A DNA stretch of 64,000 nt from Selaginella moellendorffii (GCF_000143415.4 NW_003314262.1:3916021-3980020); one strand, 5' to 3'; shown: positions 1 through 12,275, numbered from the stretch's first letter. Translations and numbers: made by a program. Notes: generated by a model from the sequence alone, not told the origin.

Positions 1-311
1 AACTTGGTATACATTAATTCAGCTCCATATGTTTTTTTCATCTAGTGGGTTGAAAAAAAATAGAAAGTAGAAATATTATCATTCCCTACTTTTAAAAAAT
101 ATGGCATTTTTAATGTAGATGTTAATGAAAGTACTTGCTAAGATATTTGTATGTCTTTAATTTGTTTAGCTTTGTAAGTTGTTTTTATAAATTCATGATG
201 CTCACTAGGGGAAACCTTTAGATTATTTACTAATTGGTTAAAAGGAAAAAAAAAGTGCACTAACTCCTTTCCATAAATATATATATTTATAATAAATAGA
301 AAAAAATACAA
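1..311. other. AT-rich flank left of the gypsy element
   Basis: AT-rich DNA with short open frames only. I see no domain, RNA gene or clear repeat here. It is the sequence into which the 312-12279 retrotransposon inserted. Confidence 0.5.
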
Positions 312-315
312 CTTA

Positions 316-479
316 TGTGAGTGAAATGGAATATAGAAAATGTGCATATCAATTAACCCAAAAACCATAGCTTATATACAAGAGCAAGTGGTCCGAATTG
401 AAACCAATCCGAAGGCTACCAAAATCCCAGTATGCTAATATTAGTATATGGCATTGTAGCTATACACTTGGACCTTACA
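316..479 (-). repeat. 3' LTR of the gypsy element
   Basis: About 164 bp, starting TGTGAGTG and ending TTACA on the plus strand, so the coding strand starts TGTAAG and ends CACA. It aligns along its whole length with 12109-12275 with scattered mismatches and small indels, which implies an old insertion. The short size suggests a compact LTR with little room for promoter elements. Confidence 0.85.
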
Positions 480-1292
480 TCATCCAGTCCTCTCGGAATA
501 ATGGAAGACCATTAAGGTTCTCTTGTAGATGGCTAGAATTTGGAGGAACATAAGAGGAGGCATCAGTAAATTTATAGATGGTATTAATTGTTCTTGATCC
601 CTTTGTATGAAGTATTTCAACTGTTACACATGCACAATTTTTAGAGGATCGGTGTACTGGACGTCATGCCAAACCTCATAAACTTGTAGTCCAACTTGCC
701 ACAACACCCAATATGGTCATTTCCACTAAGCAAAAAGCCCCTTAGATAAACCACATACTATAAGATGGAAAAAACGGACTAACACCAAGTCATCCACTTT
801 ATACTTTGTAGGTGGATGATGATGACAATTGTAGCATTATTGTTGTCCCACTTGTATGTGGCCTAAGTGTTTGGCAAACTTTGTTCGGACAAGTGGAAGA
901 ATGCTCGTCAAATACTAATCCCACAACCTAGCATCAGTATCTCATGGCAATCACGAAGGTAAACCCAGCTCCATTGGTAATATTGGATCATGACCATATA
1001 AAAGTTTATATGGTGAAGCACCAGCAAAACTTTGCACCCCTGTGACATATGCATACCAAAGAGACGGCAAATAACTATCCCAATCCAAATGCTAAAAGTT
1101 TACGTACTTCGCGATCATTCATTTGAATGTTCAAACAATCCGTTCCACCAAACCGTCTGACTGTGGATGATAAGCACTCGTGAAAGTGTGCTATATCCCC
1201 AACTGAGACGTTAAAACATGAAATTCCTCAGCCATAAATGCGGGACCATTATCTGAAAGAATCCACTTCGGACAAGAATGCTAGAATACCAC

Positions 1293-1775
1293 TCAATTAA
1301 GGAGGAAGTATCCAACAACAATTGCAAAGGCATTAGTAAGAGCACCAACTTCCACCCAATGAGTCAAATAATCAGAAGCAATAATAACATATTCATTGCC
1401 AGTAGTCGATTGTCGAAAAGGTCCCATAAGATCAAATGCCACTAACTCAAACGGATGGGAAATTGCAATTGACTCTAATCGTCCTTTTGTGGCATGAGGG
1501 GGAATATTACGAACTTGGCACCAAATGCAATTACGCATATACTGAATAACATTACGTTGCATCTCTGGCCAATAGAAAGACTTATATAGCTTCTCAATCA
1601 CACGATGATGTCCCATATGCCGGCCTAGGACAGGAGAATTATGGTAGGCATAGAGAAACCATGGAATAAAGATGGAATGCACCACTAGCCATAAAGGATT
1701 ATCAGAATCCGTCCCCACAAAATAAAAAAGGCCGTCTTTAAAGCGAAATAGAGAATGTAAATGCCGGAATGGCAA
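1293..1775 (-). pseudogene. gypsy integrase fragment (zinc finger and first catalytic residues)
   Basis: This 160-codon open stretch has the retroviral-type integrase HHCC zinc finger: a His pair near HNSPVLGRH followed by CIWC. Between them is FYWPEM, a hallmark of Ty3/gypsy integrases. Two catalytic aspartates follow, in FDLMGP and in ASDYLTHWVE. The frame then breaks, so the Glu of the DDE triad and the C-terminal domain are not readable in one frame; the rest should lie in 480-1290. It is the downstream part of the pol gene of the surrounding element. Confidence 0.85.
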
Positions 1776-1811
1776 GTCATTAGCAAGTGATATAGGATTC
1801 TCAAACCCATC

Positions 1812-2129
1812 TCAAAGCCTTCGAATCCATGGCTCAATCTTTTGAGCCTCATGAACCTCATCAAGAGAAGGTAGATCTTGCTTTGCACCTTGTGGACACT
1901 GAACGTCAAGTACAGCAACTACTGATGGGACAGAATCCTCGTCTAGAAAATCCACAGATGTTGGAACAATAAGCTCGTCAGAAACATGAGAAGAGAGTGG
2001 AGAATGAAGAGGAGCTCGAGAAAGAGCATCAACATCAGCCATAGAACTCCCTAGGCGATGAACAACATCAAAATCAATATTTGAAGCTTCAAAGCCCACT
2101 GAGCAGTACGACAAACCAGGTTTTTTCAC
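1812..2129 (-). pseudogene. gypsy RNase H to integrase linker fragment
   Basis: A 105-codon stretch containing MADVDALSRAP. The ADALSR signature lies at the end of the RNase H region just before integrase in Ty3/gypsy polyproteins. The preceding residues (DFDVVHRLGS) fit the usual H-x-x-G-x-x-N part of RNase H in degraded form. A frameshift separates it from the integrase ORF and from the RT pieces on its other side. Confidence 0.75.
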
Positions 2130-2585
2130 TTCAACAATGAAGTAATGGCAGCATGATCACCTTTAAGTAACATCCAAGAACCATGTAGATATATATGAAG
2201 TTTTTCAAAACCCCAGACTGCTACTAAACATTCTTTCTATGTCGTGGAGTAGTTCACCTCCGCTGATTGTAATGTACAGCTTATATATGCAATGGGATGG
2301 TGCTGATTAGGCACACTCGAGCTCTCTTGCACCAACACACCTCCAAGACCAATATTAGAAGTATCCACTCGCAAAATAAAAGGTCAAGTGTTGGTGAGCT
2401 TATTGCAGTTGAGTTGGATTCAAGTGGTTATTTGCCAAAATCAAAGGAGTTGTCAATAGCACTTTGAGATGCACGAATGCCCACTCACAATCCAGAGACA
2501 AAATGAAAGATGACGTTGATGACTTCAACAATGTTCGCAATGGTGCAGTACAATTAGAAAGATGATCCACAAAACAATTAAGATA

Positions 2586-3459
2586 TTACACCTTGCCCAA
2601 GAAGAGCTGTACATTATTCATACACTTCAAAGTAGGGAATTTTAGAACAGTCATAAGTTTATTAGGATCAACTTGCAAACCCTCATGAAGAATATAGTAC
2701 CCAAGATAAATCGTGTCCTTGGATCTAAACACGCACTTCGACCGCTTCAGCTTTAACCAACATCTTGTAGCCAATCCAACACTTTACAAACATCATGAAC
2801 GTGCTCTTCCCACATCCCTTCCGAGTGGATCAAGATATCATCAATGAAGTCAATAGTCACTTCCGACATATCGCAAAGAACCTCATCCATCATTTGCTGA
2901 AAAGTTGCCGGAGTATTGTTCAAACGAAATGGCATCACCAAAAACTCGTACAAACCAAATGGTGTATGAAAAGTAGTCTTAAAAATATCTTCTTCAGCTA
3001 TCGGTATTTGCAAGTACCCAGAAGCAAAATCTAACTTGGTGAACCAACAACTTTACCAAACAATCCAAGAGGTCAGCAGTGTGAGAAAGAGGGTACATAT
3101 CCAAGATTGTCACTTTGTTTAATGGACAATAGTCGATGCAAAAATGAATACTCCCATCAAGTTCCATCACAAGATCAGGTTTACATATCCAAAGACTCCG
3201 CAACTTCCAAATAACACCCTTTTCCAACATTTCCTTAACGTTTGCATGTAAAATTTTGATTTCTTTAGATGACTGACAATGAATAAGAACCTTGATTGGA
3301 CAAGCATCCCCGGTTGGAATCGGATGACATGTAGCAATCCTAGCCCCAAACAATAGATCAAATTCAAAAAGATTAGAATACTCCTTCATGAGCTGGTCAA
3401 CCGCTGTAACATAAAGATTGTCGGAGGGATCGAAAAAGGGAAGAGCAGAACAAGATGGA
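2586..3459 (-). pseudogene. gypsy reverse transcriptase fragments
   Basis: Three overlapping open stretches in shifted frames (about 2994-3389, 2753-3013 and 2586-2774) together make an RT domain. Visible motifs in order are FCIDYCPLNKVT, LYEFLVMPF, then the catalytic box FIDDILIHS (the YxDD-type motif) and YLGYYI. The N-terminal frame stays open up to 3460, where the nested element starts, so that insertion cut the polyprotein between protease and RT. At least two frameshifts make this copy inactive. Confidence 0.9.
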
Positions 3460-3760
3460 TGTAAGCGACTAATTTTTCCATTTTACTTTAGTCACTTAAC
3501 TGCACCTCCGACCCCTCGAAGGAGTTTCATTCACAACCTCCATAAGTCTCAGTTAGGACTTGGGGCTTGCTAGCCCCGAGAATGGCAGCCATGCCACTCC
3601 ACCTTTGCACAGGCCCGACCACTAAGTCCCATGGTCCTCTGGGACTTCCTCCCCATGTGACTATGTCCTTGGTCACCACACCGAAGGGCTACTCCTCTTC
3701 CTTTCCACAGTCTGGGACTTTGGGACACTGTTTCGAAACACCGTGGCCCTACGTGGGCCT
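3460..3760 (-). repeat. Left (3') LTR segment of the nested element
   Basis: It matches 8867-9476 in direct orientation. The visible homology covers 3460-3610 and then 3612 to about 3750. Between these two parts the right copy carries about 315 extra bases, bounded by a short CACAGG/CACTTGG-like repeat, consistent with a deletion in this copy. The outer end of this LTR towards the internal region is not resolved and may lie beyond the GGACTC repeat block. Confidence 0.7.
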
Positions 3761-4184
3761 CATGGGTACTCTCCCCACCTTCCGCCTTTGGGTGCTCTAG
3801 CCATAGGCTTAGAGCGAGGTTCCGTTGAGTGACGCCTGGTATCCAAGTAAGTAGTGCCACCCACACTTGGACTGGGAGCATCGACCATTTGATTTCCCGA
3901 GGGAACTAGAGCCAGCTCTTCAACACTTCACCAAGCTACCCCACTTGTCGGTCCGTATTCACTCTAGTCTTGGACTTCCCAGTGGTCAGCTCATCACCCA
4001 ACACGGGGTATGGCCTTCCTGGGCCCAACTGGCCTTTCCTGGGCCAAACTGGCCTTTCCTGGCCAAATTGGCTCCACTGGGCTCCAACCCCCACACTCTC
4101 CCTACTATACTTTTGGAACCCCCTGCAGCCCCCCCCTGGGGGACGATCGCTTTGGGCTTTCACCCAACTGCCTGTATTAGTATT

Positions 4185-4612
4185 CGGACTCGGACTCGGG
4201 CTCGAACTCGGACTCGGACTCGGTCTTGGTCTCGGTCTCGGCCTCGGTCTTGGTTCCATCACGGACTCCATCTCGGACTCCATCTCGGACTCCATCTCGG
4301 GTCCATCTCGGACTCCATCTCGGGTCCATCTCGGACTCCATCTCGGACTCCATCTCGGGTCCATCTTGGACTCCATCTCGAACTCCATCTCGGGTCCATC
4401 TCGGACTCCATCTCGGACTCCATCTTGGACTCCATCTCGGGTCCGTCTCGGACTCAATCTCGGATCCATCTCGGGTCCACCTTGGACTCCACCTCGGACT
4501 CCTTCTTGGACTCCATCTCGGGTCCGTCTCGGACTCAATCTCGGATCCATCTGGGGTCCACCTCGGACTCCACCTCAGACTCCATCTCGGGTCTGTCTCG
4601 GACACTTCCACA
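4185..4612 (+). repeat. Tandem degenerate CTCGGACTC / CATCTCGGGTC repeat block
   Basis: About 430 bp built from 12-18 bp units such as GGACTCCATCTCGG, preceded by a 6-bp CTCGGA array. The repeat opens long frames on both strands (RTPSRTPSRV and WSPRWSPRW patterns). These ORFs are artefacts of a stop-free repeat, not genes. The block belongs to the nested element and has an inverted relative at 9700-9945. Confidence 0.8.
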
Positions 4613-7600
4613 TGTCATGTGTTGGTCCTTTTGGGTCCCTTTTTGGAGCCTCGCTTATTGCTCACTTCGTGCTCATTCCTCGAGCACTTCGTTGGGACTT
4701 CCACTCCCACTCTCGACCTTTTCAAGTCGGAGCTTTTAGTCCAAACGTGTTATGCTCGTTTGGTTTTCGCTTTAGCCACCACCACATGGCACCCTTCCGG
4801 CTCCACTTTAGGGCCTAGGGATTTTGTGTCTCACAACTCCACCACCCATAGACGAAATTTGATGTCCTCATTGAACGGTAAACCCTTTTATAAAGTAACA
4901 CCGGCATGTGTTACCATTTCCATTCTTGGCACCTAGCCAATATCTGTCTATGGTTTGACACCAAAGGCTCACCATGCCTTGCCCATCCTCTAAGGAGCAT
5001 AGCCTCTCCAACTTAGAGGCTCATTTGACCACTTGTGGTGGTTCTCTCCTTTTATTAGTTTAGTTCTCACTAAACCTTTTAAAGACACCTTCTCTAACTC
5101 GATCCCACTACTCGTTCTCGAGTGGTCTCACTTTCCAAGGCTATAACCCTTGCACTTTGGAACTTTTAATTCTGATTTCTCAAAGTCAATTTCCTAGGTG
5201 TCTCCGACACCTTGCATTGCACATATTGTGCAACTCCACTTCTTCATCCTAGAAAGTTTTCTATTTGAGAGCACCATCATCCTTTGTTTGATTTCATGCC
5301 GCCTTTGGCACTGAGTTCCAATTATCATATTTTGTGCTAGGGCTGTCCACGGCCCTATCTTTTGGCTACTTTGCCGCTCCCTCACTTGGAGCTTTTACTT
5401 CGCCAAATTGGAGCACTTAGGAATCCATCATTGGAAGTCCACTTCCTTTCCCACAAACCATTAGCATCAAACACATTAGTGTTCCTTGGCTAACTTTGTC
5501 ATTTGGATCCTTTCCATTAAATTCCATGGCCTAAACTTGGCCACTAGTCCTTTGCTCCTATCCTTGATTGTTGCACCCAGCAACACAGGATCGCTACCTC
5601 CATTTTCGAGGTATCCCTTCGGTTCCATAGCAAAGACTCTTCTTTGCCAAGTCCGGAGGATGTTCACTCCTAAAACGTCTCTTTAGCATCTTCTGCTATG
5701 GGCTCTATCCACGGCCCAATTTCATGACCCTCCCATGGGTCTCTTATAGAGACTACTTTCTTCGGACTCACTATGCCATCGCACGGACACAATTTATTTC
5801 CCTTAGGTGCTCTTCCCATTTGATCACTTTGACCAAGCCACACCATCTTAAATAGTTCAAATCAACATTTTGAACCAGGAACTTCCTTCCTTAGCCAACC
5901 AAGGACCTTGTCCTTATTTGGCCATAAGATCACCTAGTGATTTCACCTTAGCACCTTAACAGAGTTGCTAAGAGGTACTTGGTCTTCTAGACCTTCAAGT
6001 TGTTGACCATAACCCCGGGGGCATCCCCCACATTTGGCGGTGCACCCAAGCCAGCCCTTATGGCCAAGGGTCCATAGCAACTAAGATTAGGTGTCCCCAT
6101 CTCACTCACCATGTCCTTGTTGCCACTTGCACCAAAGCGTTCAAGTTAAATATGCCGAGCTTTCACACTAAGCAATCTAACTGTGCATCACGACTCCGAG
6201 GCATCCCTTGCTTGGCAGTGTGCCCAAACCAGTCTCCCCACTGAGAGTCCATGACCACCGAAAAATGAGTGTCCTCATATTCCAAACCATCACCACGCCC
6301 TAGTGAGTTGGGACTCGAACCCAAGCACTAGAGGGTCGGGACTCAAACCCAACCTCCGTATATGCATCTACGGACGGCATCACACAAGATGCCTGGCGTG
6401 ACTCCCCACGCCGGTGCACCAACTTATATATAAAGCGCACTACAGATCACAGCTTAGGAATCTAGTTCCTCCATACTGCCAAGTCCTCTCACTTGACATG
6501 TCTGTGATCATGCATGGACTCCTCCATGCTTGGCCCCATGGGCCACCCTTTTGAAGTTGGCTCCTTCAACTAGGGTATTCGTTCCCCCCAACTTGCCAGT
6601 CTCACTTAGCAAGTCATCCAGCCACCGTAACATGGTTCATGCATAAGCGTGAAAGTTCTTAACCATCGACTTTCATTCAAAGCCCTCTCTTTAAACACTC
6701 GGGAATTACTTCCCCAATCTTGATAGCTTCGCCTCATGGCAAGCTTCAAGACCACGCTTCTGCTACACCACTCTGATTTCGTATGTTCTATGAACCATTT
6801 ACACTTGGCTGACTAGGTGCTTATCTACCTAGAGGAACGTTCAAGGAACTATGTTCCTTAGCTTGCTAAAGTCTCTCTTTTCACAAGCTTTCCAATTGCC
6901 ATATAGTCTAACATGGACAATCCCATGTTTTAAACTCTCCATGACATCACAATCGTTAGTAACAACATGCTTGAGCACCCACTTGATTCTCCACTCCCAA
7001 CTTGCATAACCACCCTTAGTCATACCTGTCTATTCCTATGGTTCGGTTCTATTTCTTTACTACTTGCCTTTTGGCCTTGTCCATTTCCTTTGGTCATTCT
7101 TCTCCAAACTAGGAAGATAGCTTTGCACTTTCTACCATGCCTTGGCAAGTATTCATAGGGATGAACCTACCCGACAGCCTAGGGAGTGGTTCCTCAATTT
7201 GGGTATACTCACCTTGTAATCCCACACACTGGGATTAGGGCCTTTATATGCCTATCACTAGCCTTGGAAAATCCCTTTTTGGCTTTGTCCAATTTGGGTA
7301 GACGGACTTCTTCCACCACAACCTTGGACATTTGGATAGCACCTCTTATCTTTCATTAGCTAGGGACTTTGTCCCTTGGGCATTATCCATTGCCCTCATG
7401 ACACCAAACACCACCTTCTGGTGTTCTAGAGTGTTTGGGTGTCCCAATGATGGCCTCTTTGGCAATGAGCATTCCCTTTATGACATTGACCTACTATTTC
7501 GTAGCATAAGCAATTTATCCCTTATAAGGGTATATCTAACTTCTTTATCCAAATAAGAAGTCTTAGGTAGTTGCGTTCTACCAGTTTAACGAATTATTTT

Positions 7601-8850
7601 GCACCTTTTGCTTAGTTGTCTTATAGTTGTCAAGTCCTACAACTCATTGCTGGTGCTTCCACACCTCCATCATTATCTGGGTCACCACACTTTAATTGCA
7701 CGCCTTCTAGCTTAGGCTATGCCATTCCCATTTCCATTGGGATTACTTTGGATGGGGTTCTCATGAACCCGCCAACTTGACCTCAAGGCAGCACGCTTTG
7801 GCACATGCGGTGTCTCCAGACCATCGGCTCCACGAGCCTACCTTTATGACACTTCTTACTTGTGTCTAGGTCTTTTTGCCATGACCAATATGGTTGCCTC
7901 TTATGCCAATTATCCATTAGCATTGCATCATAGAGTTCACGCACAACTTTGTGTCAAAGTTGTTTTCTTCCAGGAAACTCTTTCCCACGACTTTAGCATG
8001 GCACCTTCTGCCATCAATGAGATACACACTGTTCTCATGCTTGGATCTCAAGATCCTCCCCATCCTTCGTGGGGCACCACACACCTCAGTGCAAATGCTT
8101 CCATCAATCCCTTAGGATCATTCCTTGACTCTATTGGAGTCATTCAACTCTTTGGACTTTGTTAATTAGACAACCCATGGGGTCCTACTTTTGAGGTGTT
8201 AGCTCACTAGAATACAACTCCTTGTATTAATGTCCTACTCACAAGGACCATCTTTGCAAGTGTTACTCTGACACTTGATTTGTTCTCTAGGGGCAACCTT
8301 TTGCCCCTTATGACCACTTGTCCATGTGATGAGAATACCAACTCATCCTCTAAGTACACCCCCAACTCCTTGGGTTATTCCAGCATTTATTAGAGGTAGT
8401 GCTGGCTACCATTTCAAGGACTTGTGTCCTCTTCCGTATTTGACCTCCCACGGTTATTAATCCTGGTCTCACATTCATGAGCACCAACCTCAACTACATG
8501 AGGATAATCTTGTGACTCCTTTATTGTTTTGGAGTCTCTATCTTTCCCGTGATCCCAACTATAGTTGTTTACCACAACTATATTAGCCAGTTTGCTAAGT
8601 CAAATGCTCATCTGGATCACATCCTCAACTCAATGAGGAAAACCTTGCACTGTTCCCAAGATCCCAAAGTCTTTCCATTATTAGCCCTTTTCTATCCACC
8701 ACCTTGTCTACAAGTTCACACATGAACTGTAATGGAGAGCCATGTCTTCCCGACCTGCTACTCCTCAAGGATAGCCCCACTCCTCGGACCTACCGATGCC
8801 AACACCAGTGGTGATATACTTGAGCACCAATAAAAGTCAGACTAAGGAAC
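4613..8850. other. Non-coding internal domain of the nested element
   Basis: More than 4 kb of pyrimidine-rich DNA on the plus strand, full of CTTGG, CCTT and CACTT words, with only short open frames. I checked the listed frames for RT, integrase, gag or transposase motifs and saw none. This fits a large non-autonomous retrotransposon interior and not a decayed pol gene, where RT motifs usually remain visible. Confidence 0.5.
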
Positions 8851-8851
8851 A

Positions 8852-8863
8852 GCTCCGATACCA
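8852..8863 (-). promoter_or_regulatory. Primer-binding site, initiator tRNA-Met type
   Basis: The complement reads TGGTATCGGAGC. The common plant PBS for tRNA-iMet is TGGTATCAGAGC, so there is one mismatch. It sits three bases inside the LTR end at 8867, the expected place, and fixes the element's orientation as minus. Confidence 0.75.
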
Positions 8864-8866
8864 AAT

Positions 8867-9476
8867 TGTAAGCAACTAATTTTTCCATTTTACTTTAGTC
8901 ACTTAACCACACCTCTGACCCCTCGAAGGAGTCTCATTCACAACCTCCATAAGTCCCAGTTAGGACTTGGGGCTTGCTAGCCCCGAGAATGGCATCTATG
9001 CCACTCCACCTTTGCACTTGGTCCAAGTGCTCCACGTGTCCGATCCCATGACCGACACCCCAAGGTACCATTGACATATCACCTTGTTACGCTAAGGCCA
9101 TGCCCCTTCACCTTGGTCACACCGATGGTCTAGCACCAATTGCAGCACAGTCCCGTCTCTCGAGGACTGGGCCATCCGTCCATGAGTGATCACTCTAGAT
9201 CCACTCCTTAGCATCCTTCAGACGCCTATAGATATGGGGAATAGCCTTCCCCAATATCTCCTTTCCGGTCCTCACCAAATCCCTTTTTGTCCATGGCCGT
9301 GCTCGCCAACACTGCCACTAGACCAAGGCCCACAGGCTCGACCACTAAGTCTCATGGTCCTCTGGGACTTTCTCCCCACGCGACTATGTCCTTGGTCACC
9401 ACACCAGAGGGCTACTCCTTTTCCTTTCTACAGTCTGGGACTTTGGGACACCGTTTCAGCCACACCGTGGCCCTAC
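8867..9476 (-). repeat. Right (5') LTR segment of the nested element, cut by an assembly gap
   Basis: It begins TGTAAGC next to the primer-binding site and matches the segment starting at 3460. It contains about 315 bp (9016-9330) missing from the left copy. Its far end is lost in the N run at 9477-9576. Confidence 0.7.
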
Positions 9477-9576
9477 NNNNNNNNNNNNNNNNNNNNNNNN
9501 NNNNNNNNNNNNNNNNNNNNNNNNNNNNNNNNNNNNNNNNNNNNNNNNNNNNNNNNNNNNNNNNNNNNNNNNNNNN
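9477..9576. other. Assembly gap (100 N)
   Basis: Exactly 100 undetermined bases, the usual placeholder for a gap of unknown size. Translated frames that cross it are meaningless. Confidence 0.99.
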
Positions 9577-9699
9577 ACGTTGTACCACTCGCAATGATTG
9601 CAACCCAAGCTTGAGATTGCTGTAAGGAACCAACTCCTCGAGGTGTCGTAGGCTAAAGGATTCCCCGAAAGCATGACCAAAATGACAAAGAGTCATCGA

Positions 9700-10060
9700 A
9701 TGGGACTAAGTCTGAGATCGAGTCCAAAACCGACTCTAAGACCGAGTTTGAGATAGAGTTCGGAATCGAGTCCGAGGCCGACTCGGAGACCGAGTTCGAG
9801 ACGGAGTCTGAGATCTGAGAATCGGGTCCGAGACCGAGTCCGAAGTCAAGTCCGAGATCGGGTCCGAGATTGAGTCCGAGATCGAGTCCGAGACCGAATC
9901 CGAAGTCGGGTCCGAGATCGAGTCCGAGACCGAGTCCAAGTACTAATACGGGTCAAGGGGTGAAAGCCCAAAGCGTGCGTGGGGGGGGGGGGGGGGGGGG
10001 GCTTCCGGGGGTTCCCAAAGTTTTGTAGGGATAGGGGGGTCTAGGAATTTTTTTTGAAGG
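9700..10060 (-). repeat. Inverted copy of the GGACTC block and its flank
   Basis: GAGTCCGAGA units at 9700-9945 are the reverse complement of the CTCGGACTC array at 4185. The next bases (TACTAATACGGGTC, then GGTGAAAGCCCAAAGCG and a run of 21 G) are the reverse complement of 4105-4185. The orientation is therefore opposite to the LTR pair, which suggests a second insertion, an inversion, or a misjoin at the nearby gap. Confidence 0.7.
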
Positions 10061-10753
10061 AACTCTCTAGGGGGGCTTCTAAACTGACTTGGGGTTGAAA
10101 CTGGGGCCCAAAGGCCTTGGGTGGGAGTGAGCATAGACTCGGGTGGTGCCAGAGGGGCCAGCCAAGGAAGTGCTCAAGAGTAGCTCCCACTCGCGAAAGG
10201 GAAACCGATTGCGGTGCTCCCGGCTCATGCGGAGTGGTGCCCCACTTGAGTATTTTGTGGCTCATTGGTCCTTGCCCTTCCTAGGGGTTTGGGCCTTCCC
10301 TTCAGGATGGAAGTGGGGGGATAGAGGTACCCATACCGGGCCATTAGGCCATGGTGTTTCACCCCGGCGTCCCGAAGCAAGTGTTGCACCCAAGACTTGG
10401 GATTTAGAGGGTCCCATGATCAAGTCTTGTGATACCAAGGGATGTTAGGAATCTAGAAGCTTGGTGTGCTTGGCTACTTGTGCTTGTGGGGAGTGTAGCT
10501 GAACCTTAAGTCCAGTCTAACCCGGGGAGGGGGATTGGGAGAGATTTGGGAATCTGTGGATGGATGGCTAACACTCCGTTGCTCGTGCAGTGAGTAGTTG
10601 AAACCAAGTAGGACCAAGTAGGAGCTGGTACCATAGGCGGGAACCTTGGTGAGGGAACTTAGCAAAAGCCAAGGCAGTGTTGGATGGATAGACGAGGTAA
10701 GTTGGCGAATTGGAAAGGAAAAATTTGTGGCTAACAATTGCCCACACACACAA

Positions 10754-10984
10754 CTAGGTCTGCTCATCCCATGCACATGCATGTGTATGGTTGTTGCCAT
10801 AAAGAATGAAAACTACCTTCGCCGCACGACGCAAGTGTAGATAGCAACATGTGGCAACAGATCGAGTAATAAAAGATAAACTTGAACATGTATCAACAAA
10901 CACGGAGAGAATAATAAGAGACTGCTTGTTATAAAAATGAGCTTGGAAAGTAAACACTGGATGAACTGGCAGTAAGTGAATCAT
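10754..10984 (-). pseudogene. Probable gypsy protease remnant
   Basis: A 76-codon stretch with SVFVDTCSSLSFI, which resembles the retropepsin active-site region (DTG or DSG followed by SS/SH-x-F-I) with the glycine replaced by Cys. It lies between gag and the RT pieces, as expected for Ty3/gypsy. If the alignment is right, the lost glycine would inactivate the enzyme. The downstream linker to RT is not readable because of the nested insertion. Confidence 0.5.
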
Positions 10985-11118
10985 TTGATGATATCTCCCG
11001 AAAGAAAGATAGAGGGGTTGCGTAAGGTCCTCTATTACTCACGTGACTCCTTGTTTCCCGGATGCATCTTGGTGTCCAGACCTTTCACTGCAACAACACC
11101 AATAGGACGTTGTTGATG

Positions 11119-11783
11119 CTAAGGTCTCCACCCAGGAAATGGTGGCTGCCAATCTGGAAAACGCCGACAACGCCAATAAGTATGACTAACTTCATTACAC
11201 ACCCAGCAACGAACATCATGGCCACGGCCACGGCCTCGCCCTTGTCCTTGGATTTGAGCAGCAGCAGCATCAACCTCCATTGGAACAGGACTATCATCCA
11301 TAGGAAGTGGAGTTGAAGGATGTGTAGCGAGAAGTGGAAGAGGCATCTCATAATGTTGTGCCAAGTGAAGAGCATCATCAAGGGTGGTGGGAGCAAGTGC
11401 ATGCACAAGTCCAACAAGATTTTGACGAAGTGTTGGCCACAACATTCCTAGCTTGATCTGCTCCGACATATTTCTTGGAAAGCATCATCACAATCATCGG
11501 CATGTTCGAATGTGTGTTTAAAGACATCTAGAAGAACACTCCAATCCCCACGAGTGGCTACGCACAAACCATTATACCACTGCAACGCCGTCCCTTGGAG
11601 ACACGTGGGAAAATCACGCAAACATCAAGCATCATCCCAAGAATGATATATGGCAATCACCATGAAGTGATCAAACCAATGGTATACATCATCCCCAAGA
11701 TTCATGCATAAGAACTCTAGCCGAACATGAGGATTGGCACTAAGAGCAGGAAGAGTTATACCACATGTTGTGAATGTTGCCAT
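11119..11783 (-). pseudogene. gypsy gag with CCHC zinc knuckle, one in-frame stop
   Basis: An ATG at 11783 opens a gag frame with the retrotransposon gag signature (YHWFDHF, then FPTCLQGTALQWYNG). A TGA falls just after HSWDDA. The 3' part (11119-11469) carries a GRGRGRG stretch and one zinc knuckle, CWVCNEVSHTYWRC, exactly CX2CX4HX4C, for RNA binding. There is no frame continuous over the whole gene. A related gag fragment without this stop occurs at 55757-55960 on the plus strand. Confidence 0.85.
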
Positions 11784-12108
11784 TATCAACTAAGTTTGGT
11801 TATTCAATTACAATCACATAGTATCAAGCAATTGTACCAATTACTACTCCAAAGTCAAAGAAAGAGGAGATTGCTGATCTACCATAAAGATGAACGAAAA
11901 AGAAAGAGCAAAAGAAGAGAAATGAAAAAAAAGCTAAGAGATCTACATAATGCAAAAAGCTAGATCTAAACCAAAATCTTGAAAGAAAAGAACAAAAGAA
12001 AGAAAATGGAAAAAGTTAGATCTAGACGATGCAAAAGTTAAATATAAACCAAAATTTTAAATCCAAGCGCTCTCAGAGACAATAAAAGGTGCCCCTCACC
12101 TCCACCAA

Positions 12109-12275
12109 TGTGAGTGTATGGAATATGAAAAGGGGATATAAAAAATATGCATATCAATTAGCCCAAAAACCTTATAAGAGTGAATAGTCTAAATTGAAAC
12201 CAATTCAATAGTTACCAAAATTTCACTATGCTAATATTAGTATACAACATTGTAGCCGTACACTTGGACCTCACA
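12109..12275 (-). repeat. 5' LTR of the gypsy element
   Basis: About 167 bp, aligning with 316-479. On the coding strand it ends in CACA, followed one base later by TGGTGGAGGTGAGG, which occupies the primer-binding position; I cannot say which tRNA would match. The target repeat CTTA follows on the right. Confidence 0.85.

Larger units (their letters stand above)
3460..10450 (-). mobile_element. Nested LTR element without recognisable ORFs (LARD-like); right end unresolved
   Basis: Directly repeated segments beginning TGTAAGC lie at 3460 and 8867 and stay similar for at least 280 bp. The left copy lacks about 315 bp present in the right copy near 9016-9330. Immediately left of the 8867 copy is GCTCCGATACCA (8852-8863), whose complement TGGTATCGGAGC is one base from the usual plant primer-binding site for initiator tRNA-Met, three bases from the LTR end. 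So the element runs on the minus strand with its 5' LTR on the right. The internal region (about 4.7-8.85 kb) has no ORF with retroelement domains, as in large retrotransposon derivatives. The right boundary is blurred by an N gap and an inverted repeat; 10450 is approximate. Confidence 0.65.

Noticed and set aside
3867-4936. Several 200-290 codon frames on both strands
   Set aside because: They are produced by the stop-free GGACTC tandem repeat, with SISDSIS or RWSPRWSP patterns.
9186-9696. Open frames of 74-142 codons crossing the first gap
   Set aside because: They run through 100 N and are artefacts of translating unknown bases.
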